DNA of 64,000 nt from Neobacillus niacini (GTDB lineage: Bacteria > Bacillota > Bacilli > Bacillales > Cytobacillaceae), in assembly GCF_000759675.1 (NCBI RefSeq), contig NZ_BAWM01000158.1:62001-126000 (forward strand). Direction: 5' to 3'. Below are positions 35,259 through 44,218 of the stretch, one piece after another; within the stretch, counting starts at the first letter, position 1, and every line of letters starts with the position of its first letter. Both the position numbers and the translations under genes were made by a program. The notes beneath the pieces were generated by a model. That model had not been told where the DNA came from. It saw only the letters and a list, made by a program, of their open reading frames with translations, and made no database searches.

Positions 35259-38012
35259 TTAGTAAATCGTTTGTACACCCTTGCCTGCTATTGTGGTCCA
35301 TTCAAATTGACGTAGTCTAACTTCAAATAGTGTCAACGGATCACGGAACATTTCTGGGTTTGTATTCATTTTTTTCAAAATATCTTGATTTGTCGTTATT
35401 TGGGTCAGTGATTCTTCGATTGCTTCATTAAAGATTTTCAATGGCTGTCTAAAGAACATCGTAATGTCACGTTCTAATGATTTTTCAAAAAGCTCAAACT
35501 GTTGGAAAAAGCGTTCAATCACAATCTCAGTTGGTTCAGAATAGCTATCATTTTTCACAAAGGCTTTGTATTTTTTATATACCATGGCTTTATTTTGAGA
35601 TATTGCTCCAAATAGTTTCCCTGCACTTTTTAGTAAAAATTGTGATGGAGTGTTGCGAAGTAAGATATTAACCTTTTCTAATTGGAACCGGCTCGTCATT
35701 CTATCAGTATCACGATGCCAATCATCCAGCACTTTAAAGTCACATTCTGTCTTAATTCGCTCTTCCCCATACAAGCTATTTAGGCCTTCAGCCATCTCAT
35801 TCAAAAATTCCTGCCCTTGCTCAAACTCCGCTTTAGCGCTGCTAATCCATTCTTGAAGCGATGAATAATATTTCGGCATTACCTCTCGCTCCAAATAATC
35901 TTGTATTCGATTGTTCATCACATCATTTATCTCCAAATGAATCGTACTAATATTGCTATCTTCCTTAATTAACTCGGAACATTCCTGAAGTATTTTCGGA
36001 ACTGCAATAGAAATTTCATTTTGAATCGTTTCTTTAATGGCGCGGTAGGACCTCGTGATTGCTTTTGTATTTTGCGACTCAGCATCCTTTAATTGATTGA
36101 GAGCTCCATTTAGCTTCATTACTACTTCTTCATTCCAACGCACCGACTCAATTAATTGATTCTCAACATCAATTCTCTTTTGCAACAGCTTGGATATGGT
36201 TGTTCGTATGAAGAATAAAAGCTTTGCCAAGCGCTTGTCAGCTATGTTTCTTGTATCTTTTATCGATTGGATAAAATCCTTTAATTCGACTAATTGCTGT
36301 CCCCTTTCGTATTGAGAGGAATAAGCAAATACCTCTGCCTCAGGTAAATACGACTGTATCTTAGATCTTGTTTCATCAAAAATCCTAATTGCTTCCTGCT
36401 CATTAACAATCGTATCCATCTTATTCAAAAGAAAATGGACTGGAATATCAGGTGCAAGCTCATGAATTTGCGAAAGAATACTCTTCTCTGTCTCCGCAAA
36501 CGGGGCATTGGCATCTAAGACAAATAATAAAGTATCTGCCATTTGAACATACTGCAGTACTTCATACCGATCTTGGTGGCTCCCTTTTAAACCAGGTGTT
36601 TCAATTAGTGCTAGTTTCTGCTCATACAAAAATGGGAATGGCTGCTGAAATTCAATAATCGACTCTAGCGCATTACGGCGTCGATCCATTCGCTCTTGAA
36701 ATTGCGTAAAATCCGTAAGTCGAACGGTTTCCTGGTCAGTTATTTCATAGATATTTAAGTCGTCATAGTCTTTAAACATAACGAGTGAGGAAGTTGGGCT
36801 ATCCTGAATTTCTTCACCTAGGATTGAATTTACGAAAGTAGACTTTCCACTGCCACTCATACCTGTAATTAACAGGTGGTGGGTGTCAAAATTATTCAAT
36901 TGCTGAACCATCCATTTTAAGTGGTTATTCTCACCCATATCGTGTGTTTGTGCCCAACTAATGATTGCGTCAAAGAGATGTAAACACTCTTCTAATTCGT
37001 CAATGTGACTTTCTGTTTCACTAATAAGATTTTCAGCCTCACTAACAATCGACATACTAATACTTGTTGGAAATAGCTCATTCCATGACAATACTGCTGC
37101 TGACACTAAGACTGTATGCTTTGGAACTGCTAATCGCAGCCAATTTGTTAAAAGGTCAGGTACTAGATCTTCTAGCGTTTTAATGAAATAGTCTCCATTT
37201 ATTAAACCAAAATAAGTTTGATAATGAAGGTCTGAAAGGTATTGAAAATTACTGTTTCGGCTAATATCAAGATTCAGTAGTAGATGATTTACCTCTTTTA
37301 ACCATGTAAAATACGACTCTTCATTTTTGTAACTGTTCCAAAGGGAAGTTGTAAGCTCTTCAAACTTTTCCTGGTCTAAGCTATACAATTCAAATATTGC
37401 TTGTATGAAATAATTTGGATTTAAACTTTTTGTAACACCCTTCTTTACATAAGAATTCACCGTCTCAAACCACTCAAGTGAACCTGTCCGCCTCGCTTCA
37501 TTAACTGCGAGCTCAATGGCATTATCCCAATCCTGCTGGTCTTCAAAATAAGCACTAGCTATAGCGGTCACATTTGGGTAATCGGGATTAGAATCGATCG
37601 TTCTTTTGATAATATCAACCGCTTCCTCACGCTTCCCCCGGTCAATAAAGAGAGAAAATAACTGCAGTGCCACTTCTGTCTTTAATGTAAGATTATTAGT
37701 ATCAATAGAAAGATAAAGATCCTCAGCGTTAGAGAGAAGACCTGTTTCATAGTAGGCATCAGCAATATTTTTCCTAGCCCACAGTTCGAGTTCCCCCGCA
37801 ATGTTTTCCCATTTGAAAATGGCTGCTTCAAAGTCACGATTGTGAAAATAGATTTCACCTTGCGCAAAGCGTATAGATGTTAAATCGGGCAGGTCTTTCT
37901 GAAGCTCTTCCTGATACGCATTACCTAGCACACGTATTGGCTGCACATTTTCATGTTCATTTATGTACATTTGATAATATGATTTTTTTATTAACTGACT
38001 TTCCAATGTCAT
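35259..38012 (-). CDS. TPR-repeat dynamin-like large GTPase
   Basis: Start ATG at 38012 (AGGAGGG 6 nt before) gives 917 residues. The N-terminal 350 residues are helical, TPR-like repeats (for example ARKNIADAYYETGLLSNAEDLY). The GTPase domain starts near residue 385: GMSGSGKST (G1), IETPGLKG (G3), LNKMD (G4). About 340 residues of long helices follow, as in bacterial dynamin-like proteins and TPR-linked dynamin families. No membrane segment is seen. Bacterial dynamins remodel membranes; some act in phage or pore-toxin stress. It is monocistronic with no dynamin partner nearby, so its role is open. Confidence 0.8.
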   Translation of the reverse strand: MTLESQLIKKSYYQMYINEHENVQPIRVLGNAYQEELQKDLPDLTSIRFAQGEIYFHNRDFEAAIFKWENIAGELELWARKNIADAYYETGLLSNAEDLYLSIDTNNLTLKTEVALQLFSLFIDRGKREEAVDIIKRTIDSNPDYPNVTAIASAYFEDQQDWDNAIELAVNEARRTGSLEWFETVNSYVKKGVTKSLNPNYFIQAIFELYSLDQEKFEELTTSLWNSYKNEESYFTWLKEVNHLLLNLDISRNSNFQYLSDLHYQTYFGLINGDYFIKTLEDLVPDLLTNWLRLAVPKHTVLVSAAVLSWNELFPTSISMSIVSEAENLISETESHIDELEECLHLFDAIISWAQTHDMGENNHLKWMVQQLNNFDTHHLLITGMSGSGKSTFVNSILGEEIQDSPTSSLVMFKDYDDLNIYEITDQETVRLTDFTQFQERMDRRRNALESIIEFQQPFPFLYEQKLALIETPGLKGSHQDRYEVLQYVQMADTLLFVLDANAPFAETEKSILSQIHELAPDIPVHFLLNKMDTIVNEQEAIRIFDETRSKIQSYLPEAEVFAYSSQYERGQQLVELKDFIQSIKDTRNIADKRLAKLLFFIRTTISKLLQKRIDVENQLIESVRWNEEVVMKLNGALNQLKDAESQNTKAITRSYRAIKETIQNEISIAVPKILQECSELIKEDSNISTIHLEINDVMNNRIQDYLEREVMPKYYSSLQEWISSAKAEFEQGQEFLNEMAEGLNSLYGEERIKTECDFKVLDDWHRDTDRMTSRFQLEKVNILLRNTPSQFLLKSAGKLFGAISQNKAMVYKKYKAFVKNDSYSEPTEIVIERFFQQFELFEKSLERDITMFFRQPLKIFNEAIEESLTQITTNQDILKKMNTNPEMFRDPLTLFEVRLRQFEWTTIAGKGVQTIY

Positions 38013-38252
38013 GTCTGACCCTCCTATTACCACCACTTCTATGCATTCATATGGAAAAGAGGCAGAATTATTCCTCTATACAATACGAACTATGTACTCA
38101 TTTTTAGTCCCAATTATATCGATTCTACCAAAGGATTTTTTAATTCATGTTTCAGTAATATTTCAATTTGAATACAATGCTTTTTATTAGGCTTCTACTT
38201 TTAACCAATTACACCGTATAATGAAATCAATCTACCAAAAGGAGCATTAACT

Positions 38253-38777
38253 TTGGAAAAGGACGAAGCAGTTTATTTGGCAGATTTGATTGAAAAATCA
38301 CGACCTGCCACTTTTGATATTAAAAAAATGGAAACAGTACATGGAACATTGCCTGGTTTTCATCAATGGACTAATGGTAAACAAACCTTGGCAGTCTTTG
38401 ATGTTACTCGGGTCGATAGCGATACTAGCTATTATTTTCTATTCATCGATTGGCACCGCAATGACAACTTTTATTTAGTCGTTTACCTGCATAATAAATC
38501 AACCACAGCAGCGGAGCTTAGAGTCATCGAAGAAATAGATGGAATCCCACATATCGTGTGGATGTACAAACCATTGAAACGTGACGGGAAAAACGATCAA
38601 AGAAAAGCCTATTTCAAGCAAATGTTTGGCTCGACTACTGTACAAATCAAAGTTCCTGCCTCTACCTTCGAAGTAGAAGGATTCTTTAACCAATTATTTA
38701 GACTCTGCCAAAATCGTATAAAAGCGGATAAAATCGTTGACGTATTCGATTTTGAACCTATTAAAAGGAGTAAATAA
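38253..38777 (+). CDS. hypothetical protein, 174 residues
   Basis: Starts with TTG after AAGGAG. The product is soluble, with alternating beta-like and helical segments (VVYLHNKSTTAAELRVIEE, TFEVEGFFNQLFRLC). No signal peptide or known motif is seen. It is divergent from the dynamin-like GTPase with a 240-nt gap. I do not recognise the family. Confidence 0.65.
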   Translation: MEKDEAVYLADLIEKSRPATFDIKKMETVHGTLPGFHQWTNGKQTLAVFDVTRVDSDTSYYFLFIDWHRNDNFYLVVYLHNKSTTAAELRVIEEIDGIPHIVWMYKPLKRDGKNDQRKAYFKQMFGSTTVQIKVPASTFEVEGFFNQLFRLCQNRIKADKIVDVFDFEPIKRSK

Positions 38778-38779
38778 TC

Positions 38780-38839
38780 ATGAAAACCTATAAAAACTGC
38801 CAAAGTTTGTTGCTGGATTTTAACGAGAAACACCCATAA
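38780..38839 (+). CDS. possible 19-residue peptide
   Basis: The ATG at 38780 has AGGAG 9 nt upstream, within the end of the preceding gene. The frame MKTYKNCQSLLLDFNEKHP stops at 38837. It may be a real micro-ORF or the head of a lost gene. No relative is recognised. Confidence 0.25.
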   Translation: MKTYKNCQSLLLDFNEKHP

Positions 38840-38856
38840 GCTTCAAAGATAGCAAA

Positions 38857-38889
38857 AATAATAGGGAAGCAGCCAGCCTCCCTATTATT
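38857..38889 (-). terminator. terminator of the amino acid ABC operon
   Basis: AATAATAGGG / CCCTATTATT stem right at the end of the ATPase gene. Confidence 0.8.
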
Positions 38890-39610
38890 ATAAAACCTTA
38901 CTCAAAAAGGCTTTGGTTCGATCTTCCTTTGGATGATCAAATAATTCAATCGGGGTATTTTCTTCAACGATGAGCCCGCCGTCCATAAATATGACGCGGT
39001 CCCCTACTTCTTTTGCAAACCCCATTTCATGAGTTACCACAACCATGGTCATGCCTTCTTTAGCAAGCTGTTTCATAACCTCCAAAACCTCTCCGACCAT
39101 TTCTGGGTCAAGCGCAGAGGTTGGTTCATCAAAAAGCATGATCTTCGGCTCCATCGCCAGCGCTCTTGCAATCGCTACACGCTGTTTTTGCCCCCCCGAC
39201 AAGGAATCAGGAAACGCTTCTGCTTTATCCTCTAATCCTACTTTCCTTAAAAGCTCTAAAGCTTTTTTTCTCGCTTCCTCTGCTGAAGTGTTTCTTACCT
39301 GCATTGGCGCTAGCATGATGTTTTCTATCACTTTTTTATGAGGGAAAAGATTAAACTGCTGAAAAACCATTCCCACTTCGGTCCGTACTTTATTTATATC
39401 TGTCTTTTTGTCAGTAATATCAATTCCTTCAATATAGACATGTCCATCAGTTATGGATTCCAAAAGATTTATACAGCGCAGGAAAGTAGATTTACCTGAA
39501 CCAGATGGACCAATCACAACTACCACCTCTTGTGATTTAACAGTTACATTAATATCCTTAAGGACTTCATTGGTTCCAAAGGACTTTTTTAAATTTTTCA
39601 CTTCGATCAT
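38888..39610 (-). CDS. polar amino acid ABC transporter, ATP-binding protein
   Basis: A 240-residue GlnQ/HisP-type ATPase: Walker [11 protein letters not shown]-loop FQQFNLFPH, signature LSGGQKQR, Walker [13 protein letters not shown] and the H-loop His in VVTHEMG. It powers uptake together with the permease, whose stop overlaps this gene's start (ATGA). Glutamine is a common substrate of this subfamily, but arginine, cystine or others fit equally. Confidence 0.92.
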   Translation of the reverse strand: MIEVKNLKKSFGTNEVLKDINVTVKSQEVVVVIGPSGSGKSTFLRCINLLESITDGHVYIEGIDITDKKTDINKVRTEVGMVFQQFNLFPHKKVIENIMLAPMQVRNTSAEEARKKALELLRKVGLEDKAEAFPDSLSGGQKQRVAIARALAMEPKIMLFDEPTSALDPEMVGEVLEVMKQLAKEGMTMVVVTHEMGFAKEVGDRVIFMDGGLIVEENTPIELFDHPKEDRTKAFLSKVL

Positions 39611-40263
39611 TCTGTTGCCAGCCTCCTTTCAAGACGGCTTAATATGAAGCTTAAAGAAAGCGTTAATACAAGGTAAATGAGCGCCGCCGTGATATATGGC
39701 TCCCATACTCGGAAATATTGACCTTGCATCGCTCGTCCCCAATACATGAGCTCAGGGGCTGCAACTAAGGAAGCGAGTGAAGATTCTTTGATTAAGACTA
39801 TAAATTCATTACCTAGCGGTGGTATCATTCGTTTAAACGCTTGTGGAAGGATAACATGACGCATAGCCTGTACATGTGTCATTCCGAGAGAACGAGCTGC
39901 TTCCATCTGCCCTTTATCAATCGATTGAATCCCTGCACGAAAAATTTCTGCAATGTATGCTGCCGAATTTAATGACAGAGTTAGAATCGCTGCAGCTATT
40001 GCATTCGTTCCTCCTGTGAACAGTGGTACTACCGCAAAGTGAATTAACATAATTTGTACCAGCATTGGTGTACCACGGAAAAAGGTAATATAAATACCAA
40101 ACGGTAAGGATAGAAATTTATTTTTCATCATTTTTCCTAACCCGATAAACAATCCAAGTACTGTCCCTATTAATATACCAGCTAACGAAAGGCCAATTGT
40201 CAATAGCGTCCCTTTCAGAAAAAAGGGTGCGTATTCAGCTAAAATATCCCATTGAATATCCAT
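39607..40263 (-). CDS. polar amino acid ABC transporter, permease
   Basis: A 218-residue HisM/GlnP-type permease. [10 protein letters not shown] and the EAA loop ([33 protein letters not shown], coupling to the ATPase) are present. It should work as a homodimer since only one permease gene exists. AGGAGG precedes the ATG. Confidence 0.92.
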   Translation of the reverse strand: MDIQWDILAEYAPFFLKGTLLTIGLSLAGILIGTVLGLFIGLGKMMKNKFLSLPFGIYITFFRGTPMLVQIMLIHFAVVPLFTGGTNAIAAAILTLSLNSAAYIAEIFRAGIQSIDKGQMEAARSLGMTHVQAMRHVILPQAFKRMIPPLGNEFIVLIKESSLASLVAAPELMYWGRAMQGQYFRVWEPYITAALIYLVLTLSLSFILSRLERRLATE

Positions 40264-40324
40264 AATAATCCTCCTAATGAAACGTTGACCCTCTGTTAAA
40301 TTATGTAAGACTAGGTATTAAACC

Positions 40325-40368
40325 AAAAATTGCGTAACTGCTAGTTTTACAAGAGTTACGCAATTTTT
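40325..40368 (-). terminator. intra-operon hairpin between binding protein and permease
   Basis: AAAAATTGCGTAAC / GTTACGCAATTTTT with a T-run. Lying after the first gene of a three-gene operon, it probably attenuates downstream transcription so that the binding protein is made in excess. Confidence 0.75.
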
Positions 40369-40372
40369 CTTC

Positions 40373-41194
40373 TTATTGTTGATTTTTTAAGATTTGTACG
40401 TCTGGATCTACTTTAAACCATTCATTGTAAATTTTTGCATATGTGCCGTTATCAAATACTTCGTTTAGCGCTTTATCAAAATCAGTTTTTAACTTGCTTC
40501 CCTTTGGAAACATTAATCCGTAGAACTCTTGAGCAAATGCGTCCTTATCTTCAAGGATGATAAATTTATCATTTGGATTATTTTTTGCATATTCTTCAAT
40601 TACTGTATTATCCGCAACAACCGCGTCCGCTCCTCCAGCCTTAAGCTCAAGGATTGCTAAGTTATTGTTTTCAAACTTTTTTATCTGACTGCTGTTTTTA
40701 CCAAGAAGTCCTTCAACTGCTTCCTGCCCAGTTGTTGCGTTTTGAACAGCAACTGTTTTGTCCTTCAAATCTTCAGCATCTTTTATATCACTGCCTTCTG
40801 GAACCATAATCTTATTGGTAGATAAGAAATATGGTACAGAAAAATCATAGGTTTTCTTTCTATCATCATTAATGGTAATCGACGAAATACCAATATCGGC
40901 AATTTTCTTCTCTAATTCTACGAATATTGGATCCCACCCTGTATGAGCAATATCAATTTCGTATCCCGCTTCTTTTGCAACCGCTTTAATTAAGTCAATA
41001 TCAAAGCCTACAATTTCACCCTTATCCTGGTATTCAAATGGTGCGTATGCTGCGTCCGTAACTACGCGGAGAGTTTTCTTTTCCTTATCGGAACCATCCC
41101 CATTACCACTTGTTTCACTGGAGCCACAAGCAGTGAGTATTAACATAAATGCCATGACCATGAACGTTGTAAAAAATTTAAAATTCTTCTTCAT
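40373..41194 (-). CDS. polar amino acid ABC transporter, substrate-binding lipoprotein
   Basis: A 273-residue SBP_bac_3 protein. The signal peptide ends in the lipobox LTAC, followed by a flexible Ser/Gly/Asp linker. YAPFEYQDKGEIVGFDIDLIKAVAKE is the family signature and VVADNTVIEEY lies in the second lobe. It delivers the amino acid to the permease at the outer face of the membrane. First gene of the operon, with GGGGGG before the ATG. Confidence 0.92.
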   Translation of the reverse strand: MKKNFKFFTTFMVMAFMLILTACGSSETSGNGDGSDKEKKTLRVVTDAAYAPFEYQDKGEIVGFDIDLIKAVAKEAGYEIDIAHTGWDPIFVELEKKIADIGISSITINDDRKKTYDFSVPYFLSTNKIMVPEGSDIKDAEDLKDKTVAVQNATTGQEAVEGLLGKNSSQIKKFENNNLAILELKAGGADAVVADNTVIEEYAKNNPNDKFIILEDKDAFAQEFYGLMFPKGSKLKTDFDKALNEVFDNGTYAKIYNEWFKVDPDVQILKNQQ

Positions 41195-41476
41195 TTACTT
41201 CCCCCCCAAAGTTTTTTAAAAAGTTAATCTTTGAAACATTTTTAATTTTTAGAATATAAGTGATTATAACTTTTTTTGGATACTTATTCAATATTTTATT
41301 AAGAAAACTTTACTAATTTACTATTGTAAAAGATTAAAAAAACAATCTGAAAATAGTTTTTACTAGAATAATAAGTACGATGCCAAGAAATATCATCTAT
41401 TTAGGCACTTGCCCACACTCTCCGCGAATGACTACATAATGTATAGGGTATTAAATAAAAAAGGGAGAGTTGCACA

Positions 41477-41779
41477 ATGTATCCATATGGCTATCATCAA
41501 GTTCCTCAAGTGCAGTATGATTACAATCAATATGATCAGTTAGATCCGTATGCACAACAAAACCAATATGACCCGTATGATCCAGATAGACAACCACAAC
41601 AACTGGAGCGCAGAGTCAATCAACTTGAAAGACAAAATGAGCGTCAGGAAAGAGAAATCAATCAACTTCAACGTGACGTTACCCAACTTCAACGTCGTCT
41701 ACAACGTGTCAATCAACGCCTGCGTCAAGTGGAAAGACGCTTTAACTTCCCATTCACTCCTTTTGATGGAGAATATTAA
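41477..41779 (+). CDS. Tyr/Gln-rich coiled-coil protein
   Basis: A 100-residue protein. Residues 1-40 are rich in Tyr, Gln, Asp and Pro (YDPYDPDRQ), and residues 42-88 form a clear heptad coiled coil (LERRVNQLERQ and onward). Such composition is common in small spore coat-associated proteins of Bacilli, but no specific family is recognised. GGGAGAG precedes the ATG. Confidence 0.65.
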   Translation: MYPYGYHQVPQVQYDYNQYDQLDPYAQQNQYDPYDPDRQPQQLERRVNQLERQNERQEREINQLQRDVTQLQRRLQRVNQRLRQVERRFNFPFTPFDGEY

Positions 41780-41788
41780 AAAGTTTGT

Positions 41789-41820
41789 AAGGACCAGGCA
41801 GTTAACGTCTGGTTCTTTTC
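41789..41820 (+). terminator. terminator of the coiled-coil gene
   Basis: AAGGACCAG / CTGGTTCTT stem (one G-T pair) then TTTC. Confidence 0.65.
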
Positions 41821-41850
41821 AATTTGTAAGATATCCTCTTACATATCAAA

Positions 41851-41889
41851 AATATTGTCAGTGTTTCTAACACAAACACTGACAATATT
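41851..41889. repeat. 16-bp perfect palindrome
   Basis: AATATTGTCAGTGTTT and its exact complement around a 7-nt loop. No T-run follows on the plus strand; a T-run follows on the minus strand, which has no gene close by. It could be an operator or a leader structure for the small genes at 41942-42255. Confidence 0.6.
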
Positions 41890-41941
41890 AAAAAATTTAA
41901 GTAACTTTTACAATATACACACTTTGAAGGGGAGATTGGGA

Positions 41942-42079
41942 ATGTACCGGACGAATGAAATAAAATTAGCAGAGAGAATTATACAGTTAGATAAGTTAAG
42001 AGATGAACTTTATGAAGAGTTATTGAAAAAGCTTGGCACAAAAGGTTATGAACTTTTACGAGCACTTCAAAATCATTGA
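41942..42079 (+). CDS. small helical protein, 45 residues
   Basis: The ATG at 41942 has AAGGGGAG upstream. The peptide is amphipathic and helical (ERIIQLDKLRDELYEELLKK). It lacks the SQELD motif of Spo0E-type phosphatases. It precedes an FbpA-like gene by 14 nt, so the two are likely co-transcribed. Not recognised. Confidence 0.5.
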   Translation: MYRTNEIKLAERIIQLDKLRDELYEELLKKLGTKGYELLRALQNH

Positions 42080-42093
42080 GGAGTTGGATTGCT

Positions 42094-42255
42094 ATGACTA
42101 ATCAATTGCGTAAAGGAGTCGAAACACTTAAACTATTTTACATTAATAGACTATTTGAATCTGGTCTTTATAACGCTTCAGAGCATGATCTACATTCCCT
42201 CACATTAAGTGAACTACAAACCATATTTATAAAGACATTCCCCCCTAAAGAGTAA
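42094..42255 (+). CDS. Fur-regulated basic protein A-like small protein
   Basis: Fifty-three codons, below usual length cut-offs, starting at ATG 42094 after GAGGAG. The pattern KLFYINRLFESGLY...HDLHSLTLSEL matches the FbpA family (Fur-regulated basic protein A), small helical proteins linked in B. subtilis to the iron-sparing response. I do not see a convincing Fur box nearby, so iron control here is unproven. Confidence 0.65.
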   Translation: MTNQLRKGVETLKLFYINRLFESGLYNASEHDLHSLTLSELQTIFIKTFPPKE

Positions 42256-42296
42256 ACGAAAGCATCTTAAGTTACCAAGTATCAAAATCCAATCAA

Positions 42297-42313
42297 TGTA
42301 AGGAAAATTAACA
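42297..42313. promoter_or_regulatory. TnrA box upstream of tnrA
   Basis: TGTAAGGAAAATTAACA fits TGTNA-N7-TNACA exactly, 50 bp before the tnrA start. It implies autoregulation under nitrogen limitation. Confidence 0.85.
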
Positions 42314-42363
42314 TAAATTATTGTATAGAATCTAATCACAATAGAGCGTGGTGATATCATAAA

Positions 42364-42699
42364 ATGGCGAATGATTTTTCTTATAAAGATAAAAAAGTGA
42401 TAACCATTGGAATTGTAAGGGACCTAACTGGTCTTTCAGAAAGGCAAATACGCTATTACGAGGAAAGAAAATTAATTTTTCCTGAAAGATCCTCTGGCGG
42501 GAGCAGAAAATATTCCTTTGCTGATGTTGAATTATTAGTGGAAATTGCGAACAAAATTGAAGATGGTGTTCAAACGCATGAAATTAGAAAAGAAATGCTT
42601 CGAGCTCAGAAGAAGCAAAATCAGGATGATGTTAGAAGAAAGATGATACAAGGACAATTGAATGCACAATTTGGTTTACGAAAAGGTCCATCTTCTTAA
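42364..42699 (+). CDS. tnrA: nitrogen regulator TnrA (MerR family)
   Basis: A 111-residue MerR-type regulator. The N-terminal YKDKKVITIGIVRDLTGLS and RQIRYYEERKLIFPERS DNA-binding region is nearly that of B. subtilis TnrA. The C-terminal RRKMIQGQLNAQFG tail is the part that feedback-inhibited glutamine synthetase binds. It is TnrA rather than GlnR because of the short tail and the linkage to amtB. A perfect TnrA box lies upstream of it and of amtB. Confidence 0.93.
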   Translation: MANDFSYKDKKVITIGIVRDLTGLSERQIRYYEERKLIFPERSSGGSRKYSFADVELLVEIANKIEDGVQTHEIRKEMLRAQKKQNQDDVRRKMIQGQLNAQFGLRKGPSS

Positions 42700-42722
42700 C
42701 CAGAGGATGGATTTTTCTTTTT
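42688..42722 (+). terminator. weak terminator after tnrA
   Basis: TCCATC / GATGGA stem overlapping the tnrA stop, followed by TTTTTCTTTTT. Confidence 0.55.
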
Positions 42723-42811
42723 ATCTGACATCCCCCTAAAAACCATGTTAGAAAACCTCACACATTTGTAGAATCTTCTCCATTTCCATGTAAAAATACA
42801 AATACACCAAA

Positions 42812-42828
42812 TGTTAAGAAAATTAACA
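42812..42828. promoter_or_regulatory. TnrA box upstream of amtB
   Basis: TGTTAAGAAAATTAACA fits the TnrA consensus exactly, but it ends only 21 bp before the start codon. That is closer than expected for an activator site centred about 50 bp upstream of transcription start. Confidence 0.85.
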
Positions 42829-42849
42829 TGAACTAAAGGGGGAGAAATA

Positions 42850-44130
42850 TTGGATACTTTATTCTTAATGAACAGTTTATGGGTAATGGTTGCAGCGGTA
42901 CTCGTCATACTCATGTTGGGAGGCTTTATACTACTGGAGACGGGATCAACCCGAATGAAAAATGCTGGACATATTGCAGGGAAAACAATACTTACATTTG
43001 GTATTTCCTCTGTTGTATTTTGGGCAGTTGGGTATGGATTAATCTTTGGAGCAGGAAACGCACTTATTGGGTTTTCAGACTTTTTCTACTCAGGATATGA
43101 TATTGAAGGGTTATCACTTTCCGGAGCTGTATTCTTTTTATTCCAATTAGCCTTCGCTGGAATTTCCTTAACAATCGCATTTGGAGGTTTTGCTGAAAGA
43201 GCAAAGCTCGGAGCATATCTTGTTTTTGCAATATTATTCTCAGTCATTGTGTATCCGCCAATTGCTCACTGGATTTGGGGCGGAGGCTGGTTAGCCGAAC
43301 ATGGTAAACAAGATTTCGCCGGCTCAACTGTTGTTCACTTAACAGGAGCGATGGCAGCATTTGCAGCTACATTAATCCTTAAGCCTCGTATTGGAAAATA
43401 TAATAAAGATGGTTCAGCAAATAATCTCGCAGGCCACAACCAAGTATTTACTGCACTAAGCGTGCTAATTTTATGGGTTGGATGGTTCGGATTTAATGCA
43501 GGATCTACTGTTTCTGTTGACGGTGCATTTTTTGGTTTCGTAGCACTTAATACCAACCTAGCAGCAGGCGCTGGGGTCATTGCAGCGATGATTATCTCTT
43601 GGATTGTGATGGGAAAAGCAGATGTCCCAATGATGTTAAATGGTGCCTTAGCAGGTTTAGTAGCTATTACGGCTTCCTGTGCTTTTGTTGATACATGGGC
43701 TGCCGTCCTAATCGGTTTCATTGCAGGATTCCTTGTATTTTATAGCATTCGATTCTTTGAAAGCAAAGGAATTGATGATCCAATCGCTGCCTTGTCTGTA
43801 CACGGTGCAGCAGGTGTTTGGGGAACCTTATCAACAGGATTGTTTGCAACACCAGAATTAGCAACAGTTGGAGAGCCAGGATTATTTTACGGAGGCGGCT
43901 TACACCAACTCGGCGTTCAGGCATTAGGAGTTGTAAGCAGTGGTGCTTTTGCTTTTATCGTTTCCTTTATCCTATTAACCATTATGAAAGCTGTCATGAA
44001 TGGCTTGCGTGTTACAGAAGAAGAAGAAATTATTGGTCTTGACATGAGCGAGCATGGAAGCTATGGTTACCCTGAAATGGTAAAAGCAGAAAAAACCACA
44101 ATTAGTTCAGAGCCAAAGTTGAACGCTTAA
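42850..44130 (+). CDS. amtB: ammonium transporter AmtB/NrgA
   Basis: A 426-residue, 11-helix Amt protein starting with TTG after AAGGGGGAG. FAGSTVVHLTGAMAAFAA and the late HGAAGVWGTLSTGLFA carry the twin pore histidines, and GHNQVFTALSVLILWVGWFGFNAGS is the family signature. It imports ammonium at low concentrations. In B. subtilis amtB (nrgA) is followed by the PII gene glnK (nrgB); here no PII gene follows. Confidence 0.93.
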   Translation: MDTLFLMNSLWVMVAAVLVILMLGGFILLETGSTRMKNAGHIAGKTILTFGISSVVFWAVGYGLIFGAGNALIGFSDFFYSGYDIEGLSLSGAVFFLFQLAFAGISLTIAFGGFAERAKLGAYLVFAILFSVIVYPPIAHWIWGGGWLAEHGKQDFAGSTVVHLTGAMAAFAATLILKPRIGKYNKDGSANNLAGHNQVFTALSVLILWVGWFGFNAGSTVSVDGAFFGFVALNTNLAAGAGVIAAMIISWIVMGKADVPMMLNGALAGLVAITASCAFVDTWAAVLIGFIAGFLVFYSIRFFESKGIDDPIAALSVHGAAGVWGTLSTGLFATPELATVGEPGLFYGGGLHQLGVQALGVVSSGAFAFIVSFILLTIMKAVMNGLRVTEEEEIIGLDMSEHGSYGYPEMVKAEKTTISSEPKLNA

Positions 44131-44155
44131 TAGCCATATTTCTAAAACCATTCCC

Positions 44156-44184
44156 CCATCCCCTTTCAGGCAGAAAGGGGATGG
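44156..44184 (+). terminator. terminator-like hairpin after amtB
   Basis: Perfect 12-bp stem CCATCCCCTTTC / GAAAGGGGATGG, then AAATGTATTTTT. It would limit read-through from amtB into the nucleotidyltransferase gene. Confidence 0.65.
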
Positions 44185-44218
44185 AAATGTATTTTTATAT
44201 ATAGGGGGAACTTAATGA

